From assembly GCF_011057645.1 (NCBI RefSeq), contig NZ_JAALGE010000005.1, positions 25,489-89,488 on the forward strand: a stretch of DNA of 64,000 nt, written 5' to 3'. The notes under the pieces were generated by a model. That model saw only the letters and a list, made by a program, of their open reading frames with translations, did not search any database and had not been told where the DNA came from. Positions within the stretch are counted from its first letter, which is position 1; each line of letters starts with the position of its first letter. Of this stretch, positions 1 to 8,426 are shown in pieces. Source of the stretch: Marisediminicola senii (GTDB lineage Bacteria > Actinomycetota > Actinomycetes > Actinomycetales > Microbacteriaceae). A program made the translations under genes and the position numbers.

Positions 1-1
1 C

Positions 2-982
2 GCCGTCGGACGCGACGCCTACGCGCTGCACTCGCGCGGATTCCTCGGCGCGACCATCGACCTCGACGAAACTTACGAGTGGGGCATCGAGGAGCTCCGC
101 CGCATGACCGACGAGCAGGAGGCCATCGCGCGCGCGATCAGCGGTGGCGGCTCGGTCGCCGACGCCATCCGCATCCTCGACACCGACCCGGCGCGCATGT
201 TGCACGGCACCGACGAACTGCAGCGGTGGATGCAGCAGCTCAGCGACACCGCGGTGCGCGAGCTCGCGGGCACTCACTTCGACATCCCTGAGCCCCTCAC
301 CCACCTCGAGTGCCTCATCGCCCCGACGCAGGAGGGCGGCATCTACTACACCAGCCCCAGCGACGACTTCTCGCGGCCCGGGCGCATGTGGTGGTCGGTT
401 CCGCCCGGCGTCACCGAGTTCGGCACCTGGCGCGAGGCCACCACGGTCTACCACGAGGGCATTCCGGGCCATCACCTGCAACTCGGGCAGGCCGTGTACA
501 ACCGGGCGAAGCTCAACACCTGGCGCCGGCAGCTCGCGGGAACCTCCGGCCACGCCGAGGGCTGGGCGCTCTATGCCGAGCGCCTCATGCAGGAGCTCGG
601 CTACCTCGACGACCCGGGCGACCGCCTCGGCATGCTAGACGGGCAGCGCATGCGTGCCGCCCGCGTGGTGCTCGACATCGGCGTGCACCTCGGCAAGCCC
701 CGCCTCGACGGCACCGGGAGCTGGGACTTCGACTACGCCTTCGAGTTCATGAAGGCGAACGTCAACATGAACGAGCCGTCCCTGCGGTTCGAGGTCAACC
801 GGTACTTCGGCTGGCCGGGACAGGCGCCGTCATACAAGGTCGGGCAGCGCATCTGGGAGCAGCTGCGCGACGATGTGCGCGCGAGCCAGGGTGCGGCGTT
901 CGACCCGCGCGAGTTCCACCGCCGCGCCCTCGACATCGGAGGCGTCGGGCTCGACACGCTGCGGGCGGCCCTGCGCGCATAG
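2..982 (+). CDS. DUF885 family protein, C-terminal part (cut by window start)
   Basis: The frame is open from the first bases of the window, so the gene begins upstream; 326 codons are visible before TAG. The family is recognised from the strongly conserved HEGIPGHH motif at bases 452-475 followed by a GHAEGWALYAE segment. DUF885 proteins are predicted metal-dependent hydrolases/peptidases of about 550-600 residues, so roughly the C-terminal 55 percent is present. The paired histidines and glutamates of those motifs are the likely metal and catalytic residues (family knowledge). No signal peptide can be judged because the N-terminus is missing. It converges on acetyl-CoA synthetase with a 78-base gap. 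Substrate is unknown. Confidence 0.85.
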   Translation, partial: AVGRDAYALHSRGFLGATIDLDETYEWGIEELRRMTDEQEAIARAISGGGSVADAIRILDTDPARMLHGTDELQRWMQQLSDTAVRELAGTHFDIPEPLTHLECLIAPTQEGGIYYTSPSDDFSRPGRMWWSVPPGVTEFGTWREATTVYHEGIPGHHLQLGQAVYNRAKLNTWRRQLAGTSGHAEGWALYAERLMQELGYLDDPGDRLGMLDGQRMRAARVVLDIGVHLGKPRLDGTGSWDFDYAFEFMKANVNMNEPSLRFEVNRYFGWPGQAPSYKVGQRIWEQLRDDVRASQGAAFDPREFHRRALDIGGVGLDTLRAALRA

Positions 983-1060
983 CGTCCGGTCGGGCGCGGG
1001 GCACGCCGGGCGGTCAGGCGAGTGGATGCCGGTCGCCAGGGTCACCCGGGGGCGCGTGCC

Positions 1061-3097
1061 TCAGTCGCGCAGGATCGCGCTGATGCGCGGCAGCACCGAA
1101 TCGTCCTGCAGCGATGTCACGTCACCCGCGACATCGCCAGATACGGCCTCGACAAGCAGCCGGCGCATGATCTTGCCCGACCTGGTCTTCGGCAGGTCGG
1201 GCACCACGACCACGGTGCGCGGCTTCGCAATGGGACCGATGGCCACCGCAACGTGGGCGCGCAACTCGTCGGTCAGCTCGGCGCCCAGGCCGCGCCATCC
1301 ATCGATATCGAGGTCTTCGATCGCGGTGGATCGCTCGGTCGGCCGGTTGCGAGACGGGATCACGAACGCGGCGATCGCCTGCCCGGTCGTCGCGTCGGGC
1401 ACGCCCACGACGGCGGCCTCGGCGATGCCGGGATGCGACACCAGCGCCGATTCGATCTCGATCGTCGACAGCCGGTGGCCGGAGACGTTGATGACGTCGT
1501 CGATGCGGCCGAGCAGCCAGATGTACCCGTCGTCGTCGTACGCCGCGCCGTCGCCGGCGAGGAAGTAGCCGTGCGAGGCGAACCGGCTCCAGTACGCGTC
1601 GCGGTATCGCTCGGGGTTGCCCCATACCGTGCGGGCCATCGCGGGCCAGGTCTGGTCGATGACGAGGAACCCGCCGCCGCCCCGCGGCACCTCGACGCCA
1701 TCGCCGTCGACGACCTTCGCCGACAGGCCGGGCAGCGACCGGGTGGCGCTGCCGGGCTTCAGGGTCGTCACGCCGGGCAGGGGAGCGACGATCGCGGCCC
1801 CCGTCTCCGACTGCCACCAGGTGTCGACGATCGGCGCGGTGCCGCCGCCGATGTTCTCGTGGAACCACACCCAGGCCTCGGGGTTGATGGCCTCGCCGAC
1901 GGTGCCGAGCAGGCGGATGCTGCGGAGGTCGAATCGCGCCGGAACACCGTCGGGAAACCAGCTCATCAGCGTGCGGATCAGCGTCGGCGCCGTGTAGTAG
2001 GTCGTCACGCCGTAGCGCTCGATGATCTCGAAGTGCCGGGTGGGGGTCGGGGTGTTCGGAGTTCCCTCGTAGATGACCTGGGTCACGCCGTTCGAGAGCG
2101 GCCCGTAGATCTCGTAGGTATGCGCGGTCACCCACGCGAGGTCGGCGGTACACCAGTACACGTCACCCGGCTTCGAGTCGAACATCGCCCAGTGCGTCCA
2201 CGACGTCTGCGTGAGGTATCCGCCCGAGGTGTGCACGAGCCCCTTCGGCTTACCCGTGGTCCCCGAGGTGTAGATGATGAAGAGTGGATGCTCGGCATCG
2301 AACGCCTGCGCGGCATGCTCGGGTGAGGCCGTGTCGACGACCTCGTGCCACCAGACATCGCGTCCGTCCGTCCACGGGATCTCCGGAGTGAGGTCGCCCG
2401 TGCGCTTCACCACGAGCACCGTCTCCACCGCCGGGTTGCCGTCGACCGCGTCATCCGCGATCCCCTTGACCGGCACCGCCGAACCGCGCCGGAACTGCCC
2501 GTCGGTGGTGACGAGCAGCTTCGCACCGGTGTCTTCCACGCGAAAGCGCAGCGCCTCGGCCGAGAACCCGCCGAAGACGAGGGAGTGCACCGCGCCGATG
2601 CGGGCGATGGCGAGGGTGATGATGATGGTCTCCGGAATGACCGGCAGGTAGACGACCACGCGGTCGCCCGCGACGATGCCGAGCGACTCAAGCGCGTTCG
2701 CGGCGCGGGAGACCTGGCGCTGCAGCTCGGCATAGGTGATCGAGCGGCGGTCGCCCGGCTCGCCCTCGAAGTGCAGCGCCACTCGCTCGCCGTCACCGGC
2801 GTCGACGTGCCGGTCGACGCAGTTCACCGCGACGTTGAGGCGCCCACCGAGGAACCACCCCGCCGCGGGAACGCTCAGGGTGCCGTCGGCGGCCTCGGTG
2901 GCGGGCGACCACTCGTGCGCGGTGTGCCACTGCCGGTCCCAGGCGAGCCGGCGGGCCTGCTCCTCCCAGAATGCGACGTGGCCGAGCTCCCGCGCACGGT
3001 CGAACGCTGACTCGTCGACGTTCGCTGCGGCGGCGAAGGCCGGCGTCGGGGGATAGGTTCGGTTCTCCGATTGCAGGCTGCTGATTCTCTCGTCCAC
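1061..3097 (-). CDS. acs: Acetyl-CoA synthetase (AMP-forming)
   Basis: Activates acetate with ATP and CoA to acetyl-CoA via acetyl-AMP in the cytosol. The 678-residue protein has the N-terminal ACS cap domain, the AMP-binding P-loop TSGTTGKPKG at residues 277-286, and the C-terminal KTRSGKIMRR motif whose lysine near residue 642 is the usual acetylation-controlled catalytic lysine. I chose GTG at 3097, giving MDERISSLQSENR, which fits the family N-terminus; the frame stays open further upstream but the extra 19 residues look unlike the family. A TATAGA box on the minus strand ends only four bases before this GTG, so a leaderless or very short leader is possible. It is divergent from rpsA. Confidence 0.93.
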   Translation of the reverse strand: MDERISSLQSENRTYPPTPAFAAAANVDESAFDRARELGHVAFWEEQARRLAWDRQWHTAHEWSPATEAADGTLSVPAAGWFLGGRLNVAVNCVDRHVDAGDGERVALHFEGEPGDRRSITYAELQRQVSRAANALESLGIVAGDRVVVYLPVIPETIIITLAIARIGAVHSLVFGGFSAEALRFRVEDTGAKLLVTTDGQFRRGSAVPVKGIADDAVDGNPAVETVLVVKRTGDLTPEIPWTDGRDVWWHEVVDTASPEHAAQAFDAEHPLFIIYTSGTTGKPKGLVHTSGGYLTQTSWTHWAMFDSKPGDVYWCTADLAWVTAHTYEIYGPLSNGVTQVIYEGTPNTPTPTRHFEIIERYGVTTYYTAPTLIRTLMSWFPDGVPARFDLRSIRLLGTVGEAINPEAWVWFHENIGGGTAPIVDTWWQSETGAAIVAPLPGVTTLKPGSATRSLPGLSAKVVDGDGVEVPRGGGGFLVIDQTWPAMARTVWGNPERYRDAYWSRFASHGYFLAGDGAAYDDDGYIWLLGRIDDVINVSGHRLSTIEIESALVSHPGIAEAAVVGVPDATTGQAIAAFVIPSRNRPTERSTAIEDLDIDGWRGLGAELTDELRAHVAVAIGPIAKPRTVVVVPDLPKTRSGKIMRRLLVEAVSGDVAGDVTSLQDDSVLPRISAILRD

Positions 3098-3318
3098 GCA
3101 TCTATAGTGTCGCCTTCCCCCGTCAGCGCTGAATCGGTCGCAACACGACGACACGTGCCGGGCGCGATCGGGAACATCGCCGCCCCCGGCCCTGTTGGCA
3201 CTGTTGCTGGCCCGCTACCGGGGCAGCTAAGGTTGACTGTCAGCCTTGACACCAGAATCATTCATTCGCCAGAGGCAATCCCACTGATAGACGCCGCTGG
3301 CCCAACTATGTCCGTACC

Positions 3319-3323
3319 AGGAG
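3319..3323 (+). promoter_or_regulatory. Ribosome binding site of rpsA
   Basis: AGGAG lies ten bases upstream of the rpsA ATG and decides that start. Further upstream, TTGACT at 3233-3238 and TTGACA at 3246-3251 resemble -35 elements, but no convincing -10 box sits at the right distance from either, so I do not place the promoter firmly. Confidence 0.6.
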
Positions 3324-3333
3324 CCACTACTAC

Positions 3334-4785
3334 ATGACAATCGCAACGACCGATAGGGCACCCAAGCAGGTCGCCATCAACGACATTGGATCTGCTGAAG
3401 ACTTTCTCGCCGCGGTCGAAAAGACGCTGAAGTTTTTCAACGACGGAGACCTCATCGAGGGCATCGTCGTCAAGATCGACCGTGACGAGGTCCTCCTCGA
3501 CGTCGGTTACAAGACCGAGGGTGTCATCCCCTCCCGCGAACTCTCCATCAAGCACGACGTCGACCCCACCGAGGTCGTCCAGGTCGGCGACAGCGTCGAG
3601 GCGCTGGTCCTCCAGAAGGAAGACAAAGAAGGCCGCCTCATCCTGTCGAAGAAGCGCGCGCAGTACGAGCGTGCGTGGGGCGATGTCGAGAAGATCAAGG
3701 AATCCGACGGAGTCGTGACCGGTTCGGTCATCGAGGTCGTCAAGGGTGGCCTCATCGTCGACATCGGCCTCCGTGGCTTCCTCCCGGCGTCTCTCATCGA
3801 GCTGCGTCGCGTGCGCGACCTCACGCCGTACCTCGGCCAGGAGATCGAGGCGAAGATCCTCGAGCTCGACAAGAACCGCAACAACGTGGTCCTGTCGCGC
3901 CGTGCGCTCCTCGAGCAGACCCAGTCCGCCAGCCGCACCACGTTCCTCAACGCCCTGGCCAAGGGCCAGGTCCGCAAGGGCGTCGTCTCCTCGATCGTCA
4001 ACTTCGGTGCGTTCGTGGACCTCGGCGGCGTCGACGGACTCGTTCACGTCTCCGAGCTCAGCTGGAAGCACATCGAGCACGCATCCGAGGTCGTCGAGGT
4101 TGGCCAGGAGGTCACCGTCGAGATCCTCGAAGTCGACCTCGAGCGCGAGCGCGTCTCCCTGTCGCTCAAGGCGACGCAGGAAGACCCGTGGCAGGTATTC
4201 GCCCGCACCCACGCAATCGGACAGGTTGCACCGGGCAAGGTCACGAAGCTCGTCCCCTTCGGCGCGTTCGTTCGCGTTGCAGAGGGCATCGAGGGCCTCG
4301 TGCACATCTCCGAGCTGTCGGGAAAGCACGTCGAACTCGCCGAGCAGGTCGTCTCGGTCGGCGACGAGGTGTTCGTCAAGGTCATCGACATCGACCTCGA
4401 GCGTCGCCGCATCTCGCTGAGCCTCAAGCAGGCCAACGAGGGTGTCGACCCCGAGGGCACCGAGTTCGACCCGGCCCTCTACGGAATGCTCACCGAGTAC
4501 GACGACCAGGGCAACTACAAGTACCCCGATGGCTTCGACCCGGAGACCAACGAGTGGAAAGAGGGCTTCGAGTCCCAGCGCGAGAAGTGGGAGCAGGACT
4601 ACGCTGCCGCCCAGGGTCGCTGGGAAGCCCACAAGCTGCAGGTCGCCGCGTCGGCGAACGAGCCGCTCAAGGAGGTTGCCCCGGCAGCCGGTTCCACCTT
4701 CTCGAACGACGCTGACTCCGCCGGCACGCTGGCAGACGACGAGGCACTCGCTGCCCTGCGCGAGAAGCTCTCGAACAACTCCTAA
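3334..4785 (+). CDS. rpsA: 30S ribosomal protein S1
   Basis: Large mRNA-binding protein of the small ribosomal subunit. Its 483 residues contain four S1 (OB-fold) repeats at about residues 36-107, 123-190, 208-278 and 293-363, each with the GxVxxxxxxGxxV pattern; the last two carry the strongly conserved FGAFV and GLVHxSELS signatures typical of RNA-binding S1 repeats. The C-terminal 120 residues are acidic and poorly structured, as usual in actinobacterial S1, which has four repeats rather than the six of enterobacteria. It is followed by a strong hairpin and stands first in the conserved actinobacterial order rpsA-coaE-uvrB. Confidence 0.97.
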   Translation: MTIATTDRAPKQVAINDIGSAEDFLAAVEKTLKFFNDGDLIEGIVVKIDRDEVLLDVGYKTEGVIPSRELSIKHDVDPTEVVQVGDSVEALVLQKEDKEGRLILSKKRAQYERAWGDVEKIKESDGVVTGSVIEVVKGGLIVDIGLRGFLPASLIELRRVRDLTPYLGQEIEAKILELDKNRNNVVLSRRALLEQTQSASRTTFLNALAKGQVRKGVVSSIVNFGAFVDLGGVDGLVHVSELSWKHIEHASEVVEVGQEVTVEILEVDLERERVSLSLKATQEDPWQVFARTHAIGQVAPGKVTKLVPFGAFVRVAEGIEGLVHISELSGKHVELAEQVVSVGDEVFVKVIDIDLERRRISLSLKQANEGVDPEGTEFDPALYGMLTEYDDQGNYKYPDGFDPETNEWKEGFESQREKWEQDYAAAQGRWEAHKLQVAASANEPLKEVAPAAGSTFSNDADSAGTLADDEALAALREKLSNNS

Positions 4786-4805
4786 GCAGTACCAGCAGTA
4801 ACGGC

Positions 4806-4837
4806 AACGGCCGGGCCCCTCACGGGGTCCGGCCGTT
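4806..4837. terminator. Terminator hairpin between rpsA and the DUF4126 gene
   Basis: A 14-bp inverted repeat (one G-T pair) with a four-base TCAC loop lies 21 bases after the rpsA stop. It sits between convergent genes and can serve both strands. There is no long T run, so termination strength is inferred from the stem only. Confidence 0.75.
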
Positions 4838-4872
4838 CGTCGTTCGCGCGGGGCGAACAGCGGGGGAGCGCC

Positions 4873-5463
4873 CTACGTCGCGAGGGCGCGGCGGCGGGCC
4901 AGTCGGCGCACCAGCACGACGAAGCCGACGATCCCCACCGGGATGGCCAGCACGATCAGCACGGGCACGATCACGGCCAGCGCCGTGAGCGCGATGCTCG
5001 CCACATCCTCGACGACGCTGACCACCGGGGCTGCGACGCCAGCGGTCGCCATGTTGAGCAGTGGCCTGGTCGACATCTTCGCGAGGTGCACGATGAGGGC
5101 GATCACGACACCGGTCGCGATCGGCACCCATGCGTTCGAGCTGAAGAACTCGGCCGGGTCGCTGACCGCCAGGGTCTCCACGGTCGACCCCGACCCGAAG
5201 GCCAGCCCACCGGCGGTGGGGCGCACCAGGGTCTGGATCCAGTCGTTCACGGTATCGACGGCTGGGATCTTGTCGGCGACGAACTCGATGAGCAGCAGCA
5301 CTCCCAGCGTGCCGAGCACCCACTCGTTCTCCAGCCACGCCCATGCCGACGGCAGGGACACGACGTCGAGGAACCGCGCGGCGAGCCCGAGCGCGAGCAG
5401 CGGGATGTAGGCGTTCAACCCGGCCGCCATGGCGAGCCCGGCTCCGGTCAGCAGTTCGAGCAT
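4873..5463 (-). CDS. DUF4126 family membrane protein
   Basis: A 196-residue integral membrane protein. The N-terminus (TGAGLAMAAGLNAYIPLLAL) matches the start typical of DUF4126, with further hydrophobic segments near residues 43-62, 110-128 and 152-188. A basic C-terminus (RRLARRRAL) probably faces the cytoplasm. GGAGG lies upstream of the ATG and supports the start. Function is unknown for the family. It is inserted on the opposite strand between rpsA and coaE, which are usually neighbours in actinobacteria. Confidence 0.8.
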   Translation of the reverse strand: MLELLTGAGLAMAAGLNAYIPLLALGLAARFLDVVSLPSAWAWLENEWVLGTLGVLLLIEFVADKIPAVDTVNDWIQTLVRPTAGGLAFGSGSTVETLAVSDPAEFFSSNAWVPIATGVVIALIVHLAKMSTRPLLNMATAGVAAPVVSVVEDVASIALTALAVIVPVLIVLAIPVGIVGFVVLVRRLARRRALAT

Positions 5464-5581
5464 GTGACGAACCTCCAGCTTCTGCCCTCGATCGTATGCC
5501 AGCTACCGGAGAGGGATCGTCGGCAGGCGCTCGCCCCGGCCAGCGCGGCCCAGCCGGCCAGGCCCGGTCGCACGCCCCGGT

Positions 5582-5587
5582 TAGCAT
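5582..5587 (+). promoter_or_regulatory. -10 box of coaE, leaderless spacing
   Basis: TAGCAT fits the actinobacterial TAnnnT -10 pattern. Only six bases separate it from the coaE ATG, which would put transcription start on or next to the start codon. No Shine-Dalgarno sequence is present. Confidence 0.5.
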
Positions 5588-5593
5588 GGCCGC

Positions 5594-6193
5594 ATGTACC
5601 TGATCGGACTCACCGGCGGCATCGCCGCGGGCAAATCCGCCGTCTCATCCCGCCTGGTCGAGCTGGGTGCGGTGCTGGTCGACGCCGACGAGCTCTCCCG
5701 TGAGGCCGTCGCCCCCGGTTCGCCCGGGTTCGCGCGCGTGGTCGACACGTTCGGCGAGGCCGTGCTCGCCCCGGACGGTTCCCTCGACCGGGCGGCGCTC
5801 GGCGCGATCATCTTCGCCGACCCCGACCGTCGTGCCGCCCTCAACGGCATCGTGCACCCGGAGGTCCGCCGGCTGTCCCGGGAACGAATGGATGCCGCAT
5901 TCGCCGTCGACCCCGACGCGATCGTCGTGTACGACGTGCCGCTGCTCGTCGAGTCCGGCGCGCTCTCCACGTACGACCTGATCGTGGTCGTCGACGCCCC
6001 GGAGTGGGTGCGGCAGGAGCGCCTCGAGACGCTGAGGGGAATGTCGACGGATGACGCGCGCCGCCGCATCCACTCGCAATCGACCGACGCCGAGCGACGG
6101 GCGATAGCCGACGTCACCATCGACGCCGGCGGCACCGTCGAGCAGACGCTGGCTCAGGTCGACGAGCTGTGGGCGAGCCTGCCCCGCACCTGA
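5594..6193 (+). CDS. coaE: Dephospho-CoA kinase
   Basis: Catalyses the last step of coenzyme A synthesis, phosphorylating the 3'-hydroxyl of dephospho-CoA with ATP. The 199-residue length is normal for the family. The P-loop GGIAAGKS is at residues 8-15, followed by the substrate-binding VDADELSREAV and the HPEVR motif characteristic of CoaE. The LID-type arginine-rich region lies around residues 145-165. The ATG follows a -10-like box by six bases and no ribosome binding site is visible, suggesting a leaderless mRNA. It precedes uvrB as in other actinobacteria. Confidence 0.95.
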   Translation: MYLIGLTGGIAAGKSAVSSRLVELGAVLVDADELSREAVAPGSPGFARVVDTFGEAVLAPDGSLDRAALGAIIFADPDRRAALNGIVHPEVRRLSRERMDAAFAVDPDAIVVYDVPLLVESGALSTYDLIVVVDAPEWVRQERLETLRGMSTDDARRRIHSQSTDAERRAIADVTIDAGGTVEQTLAQVDELWASLPRT

Positions 6194-6242
6194 AACGCCC
6201 TCGCCAAATGGCCGTTCCGCTGCTGGCAAACACGGGCAGCAG

Positions 6243-6264
6243 TGTCAGTGGTGCTGCCTAGAGT
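6243..6264 (+). promoter_or_regulatory. PafBC-type (RecA-NDp) DNA-damage promoter of uvrB
   Basis: TGTCAGTG at 6243-6250, eight bases, then TAGAGT at 6259-6264 matches the mycobacterial RecA-independent damage promoter consensus TGTCRGTG-N8-TAnnnT at every specified base. The -10 ends six bases before the uvrB ATG, so the transcript should be leaderless. PafBC is the known activator of this motif in mycobacteria; its presence in this organism is inferred. Confidence 0.8.
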
Positions 6265-6270
6265 TGGATC

Positions 6271-8337
6271 ATGCAGCCAACACGCTCCGTGCGCCCGTTC
6301 GAGGTCATCAGCGAATACACCCCGAGTGGCGACCAGCCCGCCGCCATCGCCGAACTGACCCAGCGCATCAACGCGGGCGAGACCGACGTGGTGCTGCTCG
6401 GCGCCACCGGAACAGGCAAGTCCGCGACCACCGCCTGGCTCATCGAGCAGGTGCAGCGACCGACACTCGTACTCGCGCACAACAAGACCCTCGCGGCGCA
6501 GCTCGCCAACGAGTTCCGCGAACTGCTCCCGAACAACGCGGTCGAGTACTTCGTGTCGTACTACGACTACTACCAGCCAGAGGCCTACGTGCCGCAGACC
6601 GATACGTTCATCGAGAAAGACAGCTCGATCAACGAAGAGGTCGAGCGGCTCAGGCACTCCACCACCAACTCGCTGCTCAGCCGGCGCGACGTCGTCGTCG
6701 TATCGACGGTCTCGTGCATCTACGGCCTCGGCAGCTCCGAGGGCTACCTCGAGGCCATGATCGCGCTGCAGGTGGGCACGCGCATCAACCGCGACACGCT
6801 CATCCGCAAGTTCGTGTCGATGCAGTACCAGCGCAACGACGTCGATTTCTCCCGCGGCAACTTCCGGGTGCGCGGCGACACCATCGAGATCATCCCGCAG
6901 TACGAAGAGCTCGCGATCCGCATCGAGATGTTCGGCGACGAGATCGAGGCGCTCTACAGCCTCCACCCACTCACCGGAGACATCGTGCGCAAGCTCGACG
7001 CTGTCTCGGTGTTCCCCGGCTCCCACTACGTCGCCGGCGACGACGCCATCCAGGCCGCGATCGTCACGATCAAGCAGGAGCTCGAAGAGCGCCTCGGCCA
7101 GCTCGAGCGCGAGGGCAAGCTGCTCGAGGCCCAGCGCCTGCGCATGCGCACCACGTTCGACCTCGAGATGATGGAGCAGATCGGCTTCTGCAGCGGCATC
7201 GAGAACTACTCGAGGCACATGGACCAACGCGCCCCCGGAGAGGCGCCGCACTGCCTGATCGACTACTTCCCCGACGACTTCCTTGTAGTCATTGACGAGT
7301 CGCACGTCACAATCCCGCAGATCGGCGCGATGTACGAGGGCGACGCCTCCCGCAAGCGCACCCTCGTCGAGCACGGCTTCCGCCTGCCCAGCGCCCTCGA
7401 CAACCGCCCGCTCAAGTTCGACGAGTTCCTCGACAGGGTCGGCCAGAAGGTGTACCTGTCGGCGACGCCCGGCAAATACGAGATGGGCATCACCGACTCC
7501 GTCGTCGAACAGATCATCCGCCCGACCGGCCTCGTCGACCCCGAGATCGTCATCAAGCCGTCCAAGGGGCAGATCGACGACCTGCTCGAAGAAATCAGGG
7601 TGCGCACCAAGCGCGACGAGAGGGTACTGGTCACGACCCTGACCAAGAAGATGGCAGAAGAACTCACCGATTACCTCGGCGAGGCAGGCGTGCGCGTGCG
7701 CTACCTGCACTCCGACGTCGACACCCTGCGCCGGGTCGAGTTGCTCACCGAACTGCGGGCTGGCGTCTACGACGTGCTCATCGGCATCAACCTCCTGCGT
7801 GAGGGGCTCGACCTGCCCGAGGTGTCGCTGGTCGCGATCCTCGACGCCGACAAGGAGGGCTTCCTCCGCTCCTCGACGTCGCTCATCCAGACCATCGGTC
7901 GCGCGGCCCGCAACGTGTCTGGTTCGGTGCACATGTACGCCGACGTGCTCACCGACTCGATGAAGAAGGCCATCGAGGAGACCAACCGACGCCGCGAGAA
8001 GCAGGTCGCCTACAACCTCGAGAGAGGCGTCGACCCGCAGCCGCTGCGCAAGAAGATCGCCGACATCACCGACATCCTGAACCGCGAGGGCGCGGACACC
8101 GCCGAGCTGCTGTCCAAGCGCGACGGACGCAAGCGGTCACCCACGCCCAACCTCAAGCGGGAGGGTCTCGCCTCCGCCGGTGCCGGCGACCTCACGGCCA
8201 TCATCCGCGACCTCAACGACCAGATGCTGCTCGCGGCCCAGGAGCTCAAGTTCGAGCTCGCGGCGCGGCTGCGCGACGAGGTGTCCGACCTCAAGAAGGA
8301 GCTCCGGCAGATGGAAGCGGCGGGTCACCTCGTTTGA
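6271..8337 (+). CDS. uvrB: Excinuclease ABC subunit B
   Basis: DNA damage-verification helicase of nucleotide excision repair; it receives DNA from UvrA and recruits UvrC. The 688 residues show Walker A GATGTGKS at 44-51, the beta-hairpin [12 protein letters not shown] at 97-108 that clamps the DNA strand, a C-terminal helicase domain ([23 protein letters not shown] region) and a UVR motif at about 650-682 for UvrC contact. The start is fixed by a leaderless PafBC-type promoter ending six bases before the ATG. uvrA follows 89 bases downstream with its own promoter of the same type, so induction by DNA damage independent of LexA is likely. Confidence 0.97.
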   Translation: MQPTRSVRPFEVISEYTPSGDQPAAIAELTQRINAGETDVVLLGATGTGKSATTAWLIEQVQRPTLVLAHNKTLAAQLANEFRELLPNNAVEYFVSYYDYYQPEAYVPQTDTFIEKDSSINEEVERLRHSTTNSLLSRRDVVVVSTVSCIYGLGSSEGYLEAMIALQVGTRINRDTLIRKFVSMQYQRNDVDFSRGNFRVRGDTIEIIPQYEELAIRIEMFGDEIEALYSLHPLTGDIVRKLDAVSVFPGSHYVAGDDAIQAAIVTIKQELEERLGQLEREGKLLEAQRLRMRTTFDLEMMEQIGFCSGIENYSRHMDQRAPGEAPHCLIDYFPDDFLVVIDESHVTIPQIGAMYEGDASRKRTLVEHGFRLPSALDNRPLKFDEFLDRVGQKVYLSATPGKYEMGITDSVVEQIIRPTGLVDPEIVIKPSKGQIDDLLEEIRVRTKRDERVLVTTLTKKMAEELTDYLGEAGVRVRYLHSDVDTLRRVELLTELRAGVYDVLIGINLLREGLDLPEVSLVAILDADKEGFLRSSTSLIQTIGRAARNVSGSVHMYADVLTDSMKKAIEETNRRREKQVAYNLERGVDPQPLRKKIADITDILNREGADTAELLSKRDGRKRSPTPNLKREGLASAGAGDLTAIIRDLNDQMLLAAQELKFELAARLRDEVSDLKKELRQMEAAGHLV

Positions 8338-8398
8338 CGGCGACACTGGCAGCCAACCTGAGTGCCGCATGTGGGGCATGGCCCGATCGGTCGGGCAA

Positions 8399-8419
8399 TG
8401 TCAGTGGCGTCCGTAGGAT
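8399..8419 (+). promoter_or_regulatory. PafBC-type (RecA-NDp) DNA-damage promoter of uvrA
   Basis: TGTCAGTG at 8399-8406 is followed after seven bases by TAGGAT at 8414-8419, one base shorter than the N8 consensus spacing. Seven bases separate the -10 from the GTG start of uvrA. The eight-base upstream box is identical to that of uvrB. Confidence 0.75.
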
Positions 8420-8426
8420 ATAGAGA

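Noticed and set aside
3262..4632. A 456-codon minus-strand frame across rpsA
   Set aside because: Its Leu/Asp/Val-rich repeats simply mirror the four S1 domains of rpsA on the other strand.
6194..6270. LexA-type SOS box near uvrB
   Set aside because: I looked for CGAAC-N4-GTTCG-like inverted repeats here and before uvrA, the helicase and dnaE2 and found none.
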